NCBI GenBank assembly: GCA_019058365.1 | Contig: JAHPZE010000013.1 | Coordinates: 1 to 64,000 of the forward strand | Direction: 5' to 3' | Source of the DNA: Promethearchaeota archaeon | GTDB taxonomy: Archaea > Asgardarchaeota > Lokiarchaeia > Sigyniarchaeales > SOKP01 | Length of the DNA stretch: 64,000 bases | Shown here: positions 37,350 through 46,513 of the stretch, one piece after another | Layout: each line of letters begins with the position of its first letter | Numbering within the stretch: the stretch's first letter is position 1 | Notes under the pieces: generated by a model | Told to the model about the DNA's origin: nothing | Database searches by the model: none | Seen by the model: only the letters and a program-made list of their open reading frames with translations | Made by a program: the position numbers and the translations under genes

Positions 37350-38438
37350 TCATAATTGATAATAAAATGCTCCCGCAACAGCAAAAGCTGATGAGCTAAC
37401 ATGATTAGGAGTAGAAGTTATTTCTTCATAACTTAAAATATTTCTGAATCCTAAATCTTGAAGCGTATTTCTAATGAGAAAATCAGCTGATAAACCAGTT
37501 ATTACAAATTTTGGGTTATCTTTAAATTCTTGGAATCTTACAATAAGATTATTCATAAATGCTCTAATTTCTTTTTTAATAATATCTAATTGCTTCTGGT
37601 AAATATAATTAGCTATAAGGTTTAAATCTTGCTTTGAAATTGTTTCAATATCCAAGCAGATTATCCTAGAAAGGCGAGCATAACAGTCATATAATGATTT
37701 AGAACGATTATCAGCAGTATCATTAATGTAGTCTTTTTCTGAAATATTGTTTAAAATTCTATGTACATCAGAGATTAATGCAAATTTTTCAAATGAAATA
37801 CGTATATTTTTCCCTTTATAAGGAACATGGTGAGTTATAGAAGGTAATGTTGCTCTTAAACCTCCAGTATAGATTAACTCATGATTTATTAGACGAGAAA
37901 TATCATCTTTTCCCTTTGGAACGGGAAATGATTTAAGAACAGGAATAATATCAATAGTTGTCGATCCTGCATCAATTAAAATACAGTCCGATATAAATTT
38001 TCCAAGGAATAAAGCGGTTGAAGCCCAATTAGCTGCTGAAATTGAGGAATGTTCAGATTTAGCGGTTTCATAATCAACAAATTTAATTTTATTAGTAATG
38101 AATTTTAATTTATCCTTCTCAAAAACTGTTGTAAGCGCATTTAAAATAGTATGAATTCCTTCTTTCTTTGTTTGAAAAGCATCAGATAATTCTGCTGTAA
38201 TTGCTATTACGATGTTATGGACATTATTTAAACTATAACCATTTTTATCAATAAGATTTGAGACGATTTTTTTGAGCGTTTTGGGTATATCATTTACACT
38301 TTTTTCCCAAAAAGGAAAATATTCGATATATGAATCAGATTTTATAATATTTAAATTATTGAATAAAATAAGACTTGCTTTGGTATTAGCACCTCCTATG
38401 TCGAGTCCTAAGATAAGGAAATCATTCTTTTTTTGCAT
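37350..38438 (-). CDS. mfnF: Hydantoinase-like MfnF (methanofuran biosynthesis)
   Basis: A 362-aa protein of the ASKHA-fold hydantoinase/oxoprolinase-like group annotated as H4MPT-linked C1-pathway protein: GLDIGGANTKASLI, LIDAGSTTIDIIPV, YTGGLRATLP and a C-terminal VITGLSADFLIRN. In methanogens MfnF joins the furan unit to tyramine-glutamate in methanofuran. It fits a Wood-Ljungdahl archaeon using methanofuran and H4MPT. The ATG lies inside the tail of the GTPase remnant upstream, so the two were translationally coupled. Confidence 0.85.
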   Translation of the reverse strand: MQKKNDFLILGLDIGGANTKASLILFNNLNIIKSDSYIEYFPFWEKSVNDIPKTLKKIVSNLIDKNGYSLNNVHNIVIAITAELSDAFQTKKEGIHTILNALTTVFEKDKLKFITNKIKFVDYETAKSEHSSISAANWASTALFLGKFISDCILIDAGSTTIDIIPVLKSFPVPKGKDDISRLINHELIYTGGLRATLPSITHHVPYKGKNIRISFEKFALISDVHRILNNISEKDYINDTADNRSKSLYDCYARLSRIICLDIETISKQDLNLIANYIYQKQLDIIKKEIRAFMNNLIVRFQEFKDNPKFVITGLSADFLIRNTLQDLGFRNILSYEEITSTPNHVSSSAFAVAGAFYYQL

Positions 38439-38655
38439 ATCTTTCTTTTAAATCGCTAATTAACTTATCTAAATTTTCCCCTGAGAGAGCATTTGTTAAA
38501 TAAAATTGACCATCAATAAGATTTAATTTTTTCTTTAAATATGCAATTTCTGTCTCTTTAGCTAAATCGATTTTATTAAAGATAATAATAATTTCAATAT
38601 GTCTTTCTTTTGAAAAAATATCTTTAATTTCATTAAATAATTCAATTTTATTATT
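38422..38655 (-). pseudogene. C-terminal half of a small GTPase, N-terminus lost
   Basis: An open frame of 77 codons ends 17 bases inside mfnF. It carries the G4 and G5 motifs of Ras-like GTPases, IIIIFNKIDLAKE and a FYLTNALSGENLDKLI segment. The P-loop half is missing: just upstream lie a stop codon and the zinc-finger gene at 38663. The stop-start overlap with mfnF shows that this was once an intact, coupled gene; it was beheaded where the accessory island begins. Confidence 0.75.
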
Positions 38656-38662
38656 TTATTAT

Positions 38663-38974
38663 TTATTCATCTTTTTTTGTAATTGTAAGACCAATAATAG
38701 TAATATGACCACAAACATCTTTGTTATAACAACCATTACATATAAGATTTTTATTTTTATGTTTTTTACAATATCCACTTTGACAATTTTTACATCTTTT
38801 TTCAATTTCATTTATAGGGTAAGATCCATCTGATCCAATTTGATATTCAGAACTAAATTCAAAATGACTTTTTAAATCTTCTCCATTGATATAATTAAAA
38901 TATTCTTTTGCACATTTTTCTGAGCACATAGTAAAACCATCTGTAATTAAATTTCCACAGTTTAAACATTTCAA
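38663..38974 (-). CDS. Cysteine-rich zinc-finger protein
   Basis: A 103-aa protein with four metal-binding clusters: CLNCGNLIT, CSEKCAKEYF (a TRASH/MYND-like start), CKNCQSGYCKKH and CNGCYNKDVCGH. No family recognised. ATG start. It lies at the left edge of the island, followed upstream by another small gene in the same direction. Confidence 0.65.
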   Translation of the reverse strand: MKCLNCGNLITDGFTMCSEKCAKEYFNYINGEDLKSHFEFSSEYQIGSDGSYPINEIEKRCKNCQSGYCKKHKNKNLICNGCYNKDVCGHITIIGLTITKKDE

Positions 38975-39016
38975 TATTTTTATTCACCTTTCTAAGAATT
39001 TAATAGAAAAAAAAGA

Positions 39017-39340
39017 TTATTGAGGAAAACATTTGAAAGGCTTTCCATTAATAGAATGGATATATTGATCGTTAAGAGAACGATTTTTATATTCTTCATA
39101 TCGATCTTTATAAAATTTAAAATCCTCAGAAGAAATTGAATTATCATCTAATGCTTTTTTAAGATTCTCAATGTAATTATCATAGTCTTGTTCTAAATAG
39201 AGAAAATAACCAAAAGGGCGATCTCCTTTAGGTTTCCATTTCAAAAATTTTCCAACAATAGTGTGATTTAAAAATTCAATTTTGATTACTTCATTTTCAG
39301 CAAAAGAGGGATATTCCGATTCTAAAATGTTAGTTGTCAT
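39017..39340 (-). CDS. Small hypothetical protein
   Basis: A 107-aa protein with strand-rich first half (VIKIEFLNHTIVGKFLKW, FGYFLYLEQDYDNY) and a charged helical second half. No family recognised. ATG at 39340. It lies 42 bases upstream of the zinc-finger gene in the same direction and is probably co-transcribed with it. Confidence 0.65.
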   Translation of the reverse strand: MTTNILESEYPSFAENEVIKIEFLNHTIVGKFLKWKPKGDRPFGYFLYLEQDYDNYIENLKKALDDNSISSEDFKFYKDRYEEYKNRSLNDQYIHSINGKPFKCFPQ

Positions 39341-39432
39341 AATTATAATGAATATAATTAAGATTATAAATAAAAAGAGAGTGAAAAATTAATTACTAAC
39401 ATTAGGATTAAGTTTATAAAAGAAATAAAGAA

Positions 39433-39570
39433 TTAATCTAAACATAATTGTTTTTCCTGTTCTAAATTAAATGTCTTTAACTTTTTATAATAATATGTAA
39501 TAAAGTCTTGTAGTTTAAACCAATTTATTCTTTTTGGATTATTACATTTTTTGAATAGATTATTACTCAT
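39433..39570 (-). CDS. Possible 45-aa peptide
   Basis: A short frame with an ATG start, MSNNLFKKCNNPKRINWF, and a charged helix-like end. It fills the gap between the 107-aa gene and the long 1080-aa gene. No motif and no strong ribosome-binding site; could be noise. The rest of 39341-39855 is AT-rich leader with a TATA-like TTTATATATATT 80 bases before the large gene. Confidence 0.3.
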   Translation of the reverse strand: MSNNLFKKCNNPKRINWFKLQDFITYYYKKLKTFNLEQEKQLCLD

Positions 39571-39855
39571 TTTTTATAGTCTCATTTTTCTCGTCATCCC
39601 AATTCTGAAGTAATTAATTGACTAATATTTATTTGTGTTTGTTTTGAAATTTTAGAATTGAATAAAAGAAATATTTCATTTAAATATATTTATATAAATC
39701 TAAATAAGTATATTATTATTTATTTAACAAAATATTTTAATACTTTTTTCATCTTTATAAATATTTATATATATTAATTTTTTCATTTTTTATGTATTCA
39801 ATAGACTAATCAATATCACTGAAACCTCCAAGAGAATTTTATTAAAAGGCGTAAA

Positions 39856-42800
39856 ATGTCAACTATATTAAAAGAAAATTTAAGCGTTGATAATAAAGGA
39901 ATAGCTTTAATTCAACGTAAGATATTAAAGGAATTTATCGATCCAACTCTGAAAAGAATACCGTATACTTTTAACGATGCTGAAAATCAAATTCAAATTC
40001 AAATTGGAATTAATGAAAAAGATGTTGAAGCATATATAGAAGAGAATCCTTTTCAACGTAGAAAGTTTCTCTCTTTTGAGATTATTGAAAAAAAAATTAA
40101 AAAATCAAAAAGTTATGAGGATATTGAAAAAATAATTAAGAAAAAATTAGCGACTATAGATGATTTCTCAAAAGTTTCTGAGATCATTGAGAATATCAAA
40201 CAAATGTATGAGACAGAAAAGGTTTTCCGCTTTAGTTTTACTAAATCACGTTATCTAAAACGATTTCTCAATAAAAGTTTTGATGTTATATTATCTGATA
40301 AAAAAAAATATCTTGTATTTGATTTCAAATCAATCCAAGACATAAATCCGAGAGTTTTGAACACCACCATACGTCAAGGAACATTATTAATCCATAAAAT
40401 TGGCCCTCCTAAAGTAATAAAATATTACAATAATAAAAATTACGCTATTTTTAAAGTTTTTTCGTTAATGAATAAACATACAAATAATTTTAATAAGATA
40501 TATGATTTATTAATAACTCCAAATGAAAATATAGTAAATCAAATATATCAAGATAAACAATATGATAATCCTAATGTGTTTTTTGGAAAATATGGTAAAG
40601 ATGAAGAGAGTAAAAGTCAGAATTTCTATATAAGCAAGTTAAAATTTGAAGAATTCTTAAAATCTTATGGTTCAAAATTTCTCTTTGTTCAACATAAAAC
40701 TACAGGAGAGATCTTTGAAATTCCTTTTGATGAGGAAAAATATCACAGATTTCTTTTAGATTTTAAGTATTATAATGATTATGAATCGTTATCAAAAGCA
40801 CAAGAAAAGGCAAACAGAGGGATAGATCCATATTACTCGTACTATGAAGAGTTCTTAAAAAAAACGAAACAAAAGAAAATAAATTATAACAATCAATTTT
40901 TAGAAAGTTTAGACGTTAAAGATTTGTTGATATTAATCGGAGTCAAGAAAGCTATTGGTGATAATGAAAAAACTACAATTGAAGAGGCATTTAAATCTTA
41001 TATTAAAACATGTGAAGAAAAAAATAAAAAAACCTTTACTAAAAATACGTTTGAATCTCATATAAATACACTAGAAGAAAAAAATTTGATTTCAATTAGG
41101 AAAAGAAAAGATGAAAAGAAAATTTATCAGTTTCTTTATTTAAAATCTTATTCTCTAACGGAATTGTTAAAAACTTATAATGAAAAAGAAAATTTGAACT
41201 ATATTTTAGAGAATTTGGAAGATTTAGACTTCTCAACAAGAGTTAAAAGAGAACTTTTCGATGTTGATGTTTCCGTTTACTTTATGAATAACATGGAGAT
41301 CTTAGTTTCCAGAGATAGTGAACTTGAAATAGATTATACAAAAAACCTATTACAAGAAGATTTAACAAATCAGTTTCAAAATGCTAAAGAAATTTTTCAC
41401 AAAACTTATCAAAATCTCATTTTACAAAAAGATATTTATAAGCTTACAAGTGAAAATGACAAAAATTTATTAAATCTCTTGAAAGAGTTAAAATATAAAA
41501 GTCTACTTGAATTTAATGAAGAGTTTGTTATTGACTGTATATATTACTTCTCAATCCTTAAAAAAAATATAAATTTTATAAAAAATCGATTTGAAATTAG
41601 AGATCATGCTTTATTAGAAACTATCTCTATTGTTCAAGGAGTTAGAAATGCTTTTAGAAAGCACTTTTCTAAAGAATCTTCCATTTCCCATTTCAATTCA
41701 TTCTTTAATTTGAAATTTAGTAATTTTACTGTAGTAAATTCTCAATTTCTTTATAAAATTCAAAAGGCTTGTCAAGATTTGATTTTTATGTTTGAAACCG
41801 CTCAAGATTTGAAACTGATTCGAGAAAAATTTAAAAATAAATTTCACACAAATTTTGAATTTAAGCATATTATAAATGATATACAGGCATTAATAGAGCC
41901 AAAATTAAATGTCTACCAAGATGATTTTGACTTAATTTTATCAGAACTTGAAAATGGAGTTAAAAAGAAAAAAGAAGCAGGAAATAATATTGATGAAATT
42001 ACTAAACTTCTAACTGACCAATTAAAAGATAGTTTTTCAAATCAGAAAGAATTTGACAATACTACAAAAACAATTGCAGACATTTTAAAAGCAAAACTAT
42101 CTCCAACATTTGACTATACTAATACAATTAAAGAGATCGATTCATATTTTAAACAAAATATAACTTCTGAAGAGGAAATAACTAAAGTTCTCGACTATGT
42201 TGAGGGAAATCTCAGAAATGACTTCGAAGATAAAAAGAAATTTTTTAGCATTCTTAATAAAATAAGAAACATATATGAGCTGAAAATCGAAAATACCAAG
42301 AAATACAAGCGAATTATAAAACATATAAACAATACCTTTAATAGTTTAACCATTGAAGCAGACGTAGAAAAAATTAAAGGGTATATTGAAAAGAATCTGG
42401 CTGATACTTTCAACACAGCAAGTCAACAACAAAATATTTTACGGCAAATAGATCAAGCTTATAAAAACAAAATGGAAAGTCCAAATGAGCTTGAGGATAT
42501 TACTAAACTATGTTTTGCAGTAATTCGATTGTTATTATCTGATACAGTTTGGCACAATATATTAACAGCTTCGGTTTTCGGTTTATTTGTATTAGCCATT
42601 GATAAAGATAAAGACATTAAATTAGGTTCAATTTGTAAAACATTGAATATACAGCACACCTCTATGAACTTACATATTAAAAAGATCATTAAAGACAACA
42701 TAAATAAAAAAGGAAAACAGAGATTTGAAGATTTGAAGGTAAAAAATGAGGAAACTCGAGAGAAGGTAAGAGAACGATTGGTAGAATTATTAATGAGTTC

Positions 42801-43098
42801 TCAGATTTATTTATTATTTAAAACCCATGAAGGTAAAACTAAACAAACAAATCTGAAAAATTTGACAAATGAGTTTAAATTTCGATTAGATTTTTTTAAA
42901 CGATATAAACAATTCAACAAAGCTATTACGAAGGTATCTGATGTTCTTATAAATAGATTTATAAAAAATTATAGTCAAGGCAGAGATTTCATACAAGATA
43001 ATTTGTCTTATCGTATTCAATTTTTTAAAAATTATTTTGATGAATCACTACAGAATAAAATGCCTGAAATAAAAAATTATAAAAAAATAGGAAAGTAA
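39856..43098 (+). CDS. Giant 1080-aa protein of unknown function
   Basis: No family recognised. ATG at 39856, fourteen bases after a GAG. The protein is very Lys/Ile/Asn-rich. The region to about 340 may be a nucleic-acid-binding or nuclease-like module (KKKYLVFDFKSIQD is a D-x-K-like site). About 375-440 looks like a winged helix (TKNTFESHINTLEEKNLISI). About 660-880 has repeated coiled-coil units with DYTNTIKEIDSYF-type pattern. About 900-945 has a helix-turn-helix (LGSICKTLNIQHTSMNLHIK). It ends 313 bases before the CRISPR array and is followed by a hairpin terminator. A CRISPR or defence link is suggested only by position. Confidence 0.75.
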   Translation: MSTILKENLSVDNKGIALIQRKILKEFIDPTLKRIPYTFNDAENQIQIQIGINEKDVEAYIEENPFQRRKFLSFEIIEKKIKKSKSYEDIEKIIKKKLATIDDFSKVSEIIENIKQMYETEKVFRFSFTKSRYLKRFLNKSFDVILSDKKKYLVFDFKSIQDINPRVLNTTIRQGTLLIHKIGPPKVIKYYNNKNYAIFKVFSLMNKHTNNFNKIYDLLITPNENIVNQIYQDKQYDNPNVFFGKYGKDEESKSQNFYISKLKFEEFLKSYGSKFLFVQHKTTGEIFEIPFDEEKYHRFLLDFKYYNDYESLSKAQEKANRGIDPYYSYYEEFLKKTKQKKINYNNQFLESLDVKDLLILIGVKKAIGDNEKTTIEEAFKSYIKTCEEKNKKTFTKNTFESHINTLEEKNLISIRKRKDEKKIYQFLYLKSYSLTELLKTYNEKENLNYILENLEDLDFSTRVKRELFDVDVSVYFMNNMEILVSRDSELEIDYTKNLLQEDLTNQFQNAKEIFHKTYQNLILQKDIYKLTSENDKNLLNLLKELKYKSLLEFNEEFVIDCIYYFSILKKNINFIKNRFEIRDHALLETISIVQGVRNAFRKHFSKESSISHFNSFFNLKFSNFTVVNSQFLYKIQKACQDLIFMFETAQDLKLIREKFKNKFHTNFEFKHIINDIQALIEPKLNVYQDDFDLILSELENGVKKKKEAGNNIDEITKLLTDQLKDSFSNQKEFDNTTKTIADILKAKLSPTFDYTNTIKEIDSYFKQNITSEEEITKVLDYVEGNLRNDFEDKKKFFSILNKIRNIYELKIENTKKYKRIIKHINNTFNSLTIEADVEKIKGYIEKNLADTFNTASQQQNILRQIDQAYKNKMESPNELEDITKLCFAVIRLLLSDTVWHNILTASVFGLFVLAIDKDKDIKLGSICKTLNIQHTSMNLHIKKIIKDNINKKGKQRFEDLKVKNEETREKVRERLVELLMSSQIYLLFKTHEGKTKQTNLKNLTNEFKFRLDFFKRYKQFNKAITKVSDVLINRFIKNYSQGRDFIQDNLSYRIQFFKNYFDESLQNKMPEIKNYKKIGK

Positions 43099-43115
43099 CC
43101 CAATAGGTAGATACT

Positions 43116-43132
43116 AAAAAGCTACGCTTTTT
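43116..43132 (+). terminator. Hairpin terminator after the 1080-aa gene
   Basis: A perfect stem, AAAAAGC-TAC-GCTTTTT, ends in five Ts 18 bases after the stop codon. It lies between two copies of CCAATAGG (43100-43107 and 43133-43140). Further on, CTCCAAA (43173-43179) and TTTGGAG (43192-43198) form a second inverted repeat. The remaining gap up to the array shows nothing gene-like. Confidence 0.6.
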
Positions 43133-43410
43133 CCAATAGGGAAATTCTTCTACTTTCCCAAATTCATAATATCTCCAAACCTTTTTAAATATTTGGAGTA
43201 AATTATCTACATGAAAAGGTATAAATAAGAAAGGCACTTATTCGAATAAATTTATAACTAAAACTTTATATTACTATAAAGAATAAATAAATTGCAGTTT
43301 AAACATGAATTACATTACAGAATGAAGTTTAATTTGATAAACTGAATAGGAAAATTTAAGAAAGTATATAGAAAAAGAAGGAAAAAACTAATGGGAATGA
43401 TTTATACTTT

Positions 43411-44050
43411 CGGTTCAACCCCACGTATGCGGGAGTAATTCATAAATCCAACTATCCATATTAAATTGACTCGATTCATCCCCGTGTGCAAGGTGGTAAT
43501 AAAAACATAATTATTAATAATTTTTCATCTTTCCGATTCATCCCCATGTGTATGGGGTAAATTGCCTAATTCTGCTTCAGACATCGTATTCCTCCGATTC
43601 ATCCCCATGTGTATGGGGTAAATAAATAGATGATGGTTCACATTTTCTTGAATGGCGATTCATCCCCACGTGCAGGGGTAAAATGTATATATTTTTTTAA
43701 TATTTCTTTAATTTTTCGATTCATCCCCACGTGCAGGGGTAAAATAAATTCTATTTATGAACAAATGGTTATAATTCCGATTCATCCCCACGTGCAGGGG
43801 TAAAATAGATATTTGAATGTATAAACTGTGGGGCGCGACGATTCATCCCCACGTGCAGGGGTAAAATTCCTTCTACGTTTTTTGTCATGATTATTCACCC
43901 GATTCATCCCCACGTGCAGGGGTAAAATGAGGCGATATTAGAAAAGATCTTCAAGTATATCGATTCATCCCCACGTGCAGGGGTAAAATTAATTTTGCTT
44001 GCCCTAGCTTCGCGTTTTCCACGATTCATCCCCACGTGCAGGGGTAAAAT
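43411..44050 (-). CRISPR. Orphan type I-E-like CRISPR array, 11 repeats
   Basis: Eleven 29-nt repeats with ten spacers of 32-33 nt, period 61-62 (starts 43411, 43472, 43534, 43595, 43656, 43717, 43778, 43839, 43900, 43961, 44022). The seven right-hand repeats are identical; the four on the left drift (CCATGTGTATGGGG, CCGTGTGCAAGGTGG, CCACGTATGCGGG). Read on the minus strand the repeat ends CGTGGGGATGAATCG with a palindromic core, as in type I-E. Decay on the left and uniform repeats on the right put the leader on the right, so transcription runs leftward. No cas gene is visible in the window. Confidence 0.95.
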
Positions 44051-44330
44051 ATTTCTTTTTTTAACCGAAATCGAAATCTCGCTAAATTCCTTGACGATAG
44101 AATTTCTTAGTATTGTGTGATGGTTACACCGCTTCTACTATTATTCTTAAAATATGAACTTTTTCCTTCATCCCTTTTGGTCGGTGAGTAGTCCGACATT
44201 ATCCAAGTTTTTCTTAATTTCCTCTTGCGTTATTTTTTTAATTTAGATTTATATTATTTATTAAATAATGATAATTATATATAAATATATTCAATAAATT
44301 AAAAAAGTTTTATCATTTTTTTTGAATTTC
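44051..44330 (-). promoter_or_regulatory. Probable CRISPR leader
   Basis: AT-rich 280-base stretch on the uniform-repeat side of the array, free of genes. It holds a GTCGG/CCGAC hairpin (around 44191-44208 on the minus strand) and TATA-like runs (ATTATATATAAATATATT near 44270-44290) that could start the leftward transcript. Confidence 0.6.
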
Positions 44331-44702
44331 TCAATTTTTTTGATTTTTTGTACTTTTTTTTAATAAACCGAATTCTTCCAAACCATTACAAGCTTCCTCC
44401 ATTAATGATGACTCAAATTGAAAGTTTTTAGGACTAGCAGTTGAAAGTTCCATATGATATTTATTTAAAAGTTGGCTATACCTTTTTGTTGCTTCAGCCC
44501 AAAATATCAAATATTTTTGATCCTCAATTACAGTTATAAATGTATTGTGTAATCTGTTCATTTCCTCAATAATACTTTCTGGAGACGTGAAATGTGATAA
44601 GTATTCTTCCTGACTTGGTTCTTTCTCTTGAAATGATAATGTCTTAAGGACTTCACAATTTTTGCATTTACGAGAACTAAAGTTGTGTCTTCTAATTTTC
44701 AT
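44331..44702 (-). CDS. Hypothetical protein, downstream of DUF1040-like gene
   Basis: A 123-aa protein with a CKNCEVLKTLSF cysteine pair near the N-terminus and a helical rest (EEMNRLHNTFITVIEDQKYL, FWAEATKRYSQLLNK). Start ATG 44702 lies inside the end of the upstream gene, an 11-base overlap, so the two are coupled. No family recognised; the paired small-gene layout resembles toxin-antitoxin modules, but no toxin motif is visible. Confidence 0.55.
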   Translation of the reverse strand: MKIRRHNFSSRKCKNCEVLKTLSFQEKEPSQEEYLSHFTSPESIIEEMNRLHNTFITVIEDQKYLIFWAEATKRYSQLLNKYHMELSTASPKNFQFESSLMEEACNGLEEFGLLKKSTKNQKN

Positions 44703-44931
44703 TTTGATCAAATCCCATTTGTCTATTATTAATTTTTTTATCAAAATCTTTAATTAATTTATCCAAATTAGCTTCTATTTCATCATCCTCTTTAAAATAA
44801 ATATGAGAATCTCTACCTTGAGTTCCAAAAACAAAATTGATTAATAATTGACCCAATCTTAATTCAGGATAACGATTCCACGTATTTTCTAACAATTGAC
44901 AAATTCTCTTAATTCTTTTAGGATCTCTCAT
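44692..44931 (-). CDS. DUF1040/YihD-like small protein
   Basis: A 79-aa protein beginning MRDPKRIKRICQLLENTW with YPELRLGQLLINFV, the hallmark of the DUF1040-like family (M-R-D-P-x-R-I and R-L-G/x-Q-L). These proteins recur next to mobile and defence genes in many prokaryotes; their role is unknown. It is translationally coupled to the downstream 123-aa gene. ATG start. Confidence 0.7.
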   Translation of the reverse strand: MRDPKRIKRICQLLENTWNRYPELRLGQLLINFVFGTQGRDSHIYFKEDDEIEANLDKLIKDFDKKINNRQMGFDQNEN

Positions 44932-45037
44932 GATAATTATAGAGACTTGATAAGCATAAAAACTTCTAGTGTTATTTGGATCTCTAATTTAATAATAAGT
45001 TTTTAATTAACCTACTTAAATAGACAAAAAAGGAATT

Positions 45038-45424
45038 TCAAATAATTTCTTTAACGATTTCCTTAACAGATTTAGGATACCAATGAATATAATCTCTAAT
45101 TTTACTTTCTGACAAATTTTTAGTATAATCTGATATATCCATCAAAATCCTTTTCTTTGGTTTACTATTATAAATCCATAGGTAAATAAAATCCAAAATT
45201 GTCTTTTCTAAATCTGAATATCTGTCATTATTTTCAATTATTCCAAACCTGAGTAATGAGGATTTTAATTTATGAAATTTAAACTTTGAATTATTTATCT
45301 TAATTGGATTATTTCTATAAAGACTATCAGTTATTGTATAATTAATTGTAAAATATTCATGTGTAGCATTGTTTAATTTCAGAGCAGTATAGAGTCCAAA
45401 ATACCAATTCATTACACCTTTCAA
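45038..45424 (-). pseudogene. C-terminal AbiEi-like antitoxin fragment
   Basis: A 128-residue piece resembling the C-terminal domain of AbiEi-type antitoxin/regulators of type IV toxin-antitoxin systems: NWYFGLYTALKLNNATHEYF and DLEKTILDFIYLWIYN. The frame is open about 14 codons further back (VNNQFLTPNLKGVMNWYF) before a stop at about 45466, with no winged-helix domain and no canonical start beyond TTG 45424. No AbiEii nucleotidyltransferase toxin follows. I read it as a remnant. Confidence 0.55.
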
Positions 45425-45450
45425 ATTGGGAGTTAAAAATTGATTATTTA

Positions 45451-45873
45451 CATAGTGTCTCTAAAGAGATTTATGAGAAATTTCGACAAGATCTGAAAGT
45501 AAATGATATTCTTTTTGTAAAAGATGGGGGTCGCTTAATAGGGACAACATGTATTTTAAGTGAAGAAAGTGATGTTGAGTGTCTAGTATAGAGTCATTTC
45601 CAGATACTTCGATGTGAAAAACCTAAGAAATTACATCCTTTTTTGCTCTTATATCTTCTAAATAAACCTATTGTTAAAAAGCAAGTTGAGGCTAATATAG
45701 TAATTCAGTCTACAATTCCGACTATAGGAGACAGAACAAAAGATATTATTATCCCATTTCCTAAAGATGAACACATTAAAAACGAAATAATTAAAAAAGT
45801 TAAGAATATCCTTGAAAGCAGAGCAGTATTGAGAAAGGAGATTGAAACAATGTTAAATACTATTTTAGAATAG
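45451..45873 (+). pseudogene. Restriction specificity (HsdS-like) fragment with in-frame TAG
   Basis: The frame reads HSVSKEIYEKFRQDLKVNDI, ILFVKDGGRLIGTTCIL and ECLV, then a TAG at 45589-45591, then SHFQILRCEKPKKLHPFLL and on to IGDRTKDIIIPFPKDEHI and a coiled-coil end at 45873. This is the end of a target-recognition domain plus the helical spacer of a type I or type II specificity subunit. Restoring C at the TAG would give a glutamine in VQSHFQILR, so one C-to-T change explains the stop. N-terminal parts are missing, so it is a decayed gene. Confidence 0.7.
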
Positions 45874-46057
45874 TTAAATCAAAAAAAGCAAATCTTAGTT
45901 ATATTTCCTCAATTTGGATTCTATATAAACTAAATTCTTCCTTTTTTATTTAAACATTCTGAGACTATCCTTATTACTCAGAAAACAATTAAATCATTCA
46001 CCTTCTTTATGAATTTTTAATATTTAAGTACTTAGAGATGTTGGAATTATATTTAAT

Positions 46058-46351
46058 TCATATTTTACAATAAATTCTGGACATTGCTGAATCTTTAGGA
46101 TTATATCCATACCTAATTTTTTGAAAAATTCCATCTAAAACCTTTAGATTTGAAATCTCAGTTACACTAAACAATTTCCACCCCTTAGATATGTTAGAAC
46201 TACTTCCACCACTGATTTGAAAAGCCCGTAATAATTCTTTTCCTTTAGTTGATACTCCATAACAATATGGTTCAACTTTTCGAGAATGTCTATTATACAT
46301 AAAAGTTAAAATCCTTTTTGATTCGATTGCTGAGCATATTTTTATATTCAC
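46058..46351 (-). CDS. Stand-alone WYL-domain protein
   Basis: A 97-aa protein that is essentially one WYL domain: ICSAIESKRILTFMYNRHSR, KVEPYCYGVSTKGKELLRAF and GWKLFSVTEISNL with F-x-KIRYGYNPKDS at the end. WYL domains bind single-stranded nucleic acid or nucleotides and regulate CRISPR, restriction and other defence operons. Here no DNA-binding domain is attached. It lies divergent from the OLD-family gene, with promoters of both in 46352-46513. Confidence 0.8.
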   Translation of the reverse strand: MNIKICSAIESKRILTFMYNRHSRKVEPYCYGVSTKGKELLRAFQISGGSSSNISKGWKLFSVTEISNLKVLDGIFQKIRYGYNPKDSAMSRIYCKI

Positions 46352-46513
46352 TAATTTCTCTCCTTTATATTTGCATGTTAAAAAAGCTTTGAAATATTTA
46401 TTAACAATTATGTATAATCTTTATTTATTCATAAATAAATCTATAATAGTAGAAGAGATTTTTGAATAAATCTCCTCGAATTTAATAATAATCGACAAGA
46501 ATTCGGATTCAAT

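Noticed and set aside
39856..43098. Cas9/Cas12-like effector
   Set aside because: No RuvC or HNH motif is visible and the array is of type I-E form.
45589..45591. In-frame TAG as a pyrrolysine codon
   Set aside because: A C-to-T change in a glutamine codon of a gene already missing its N-terminus explains it; nothing in the window suggests pyrrolysine use.
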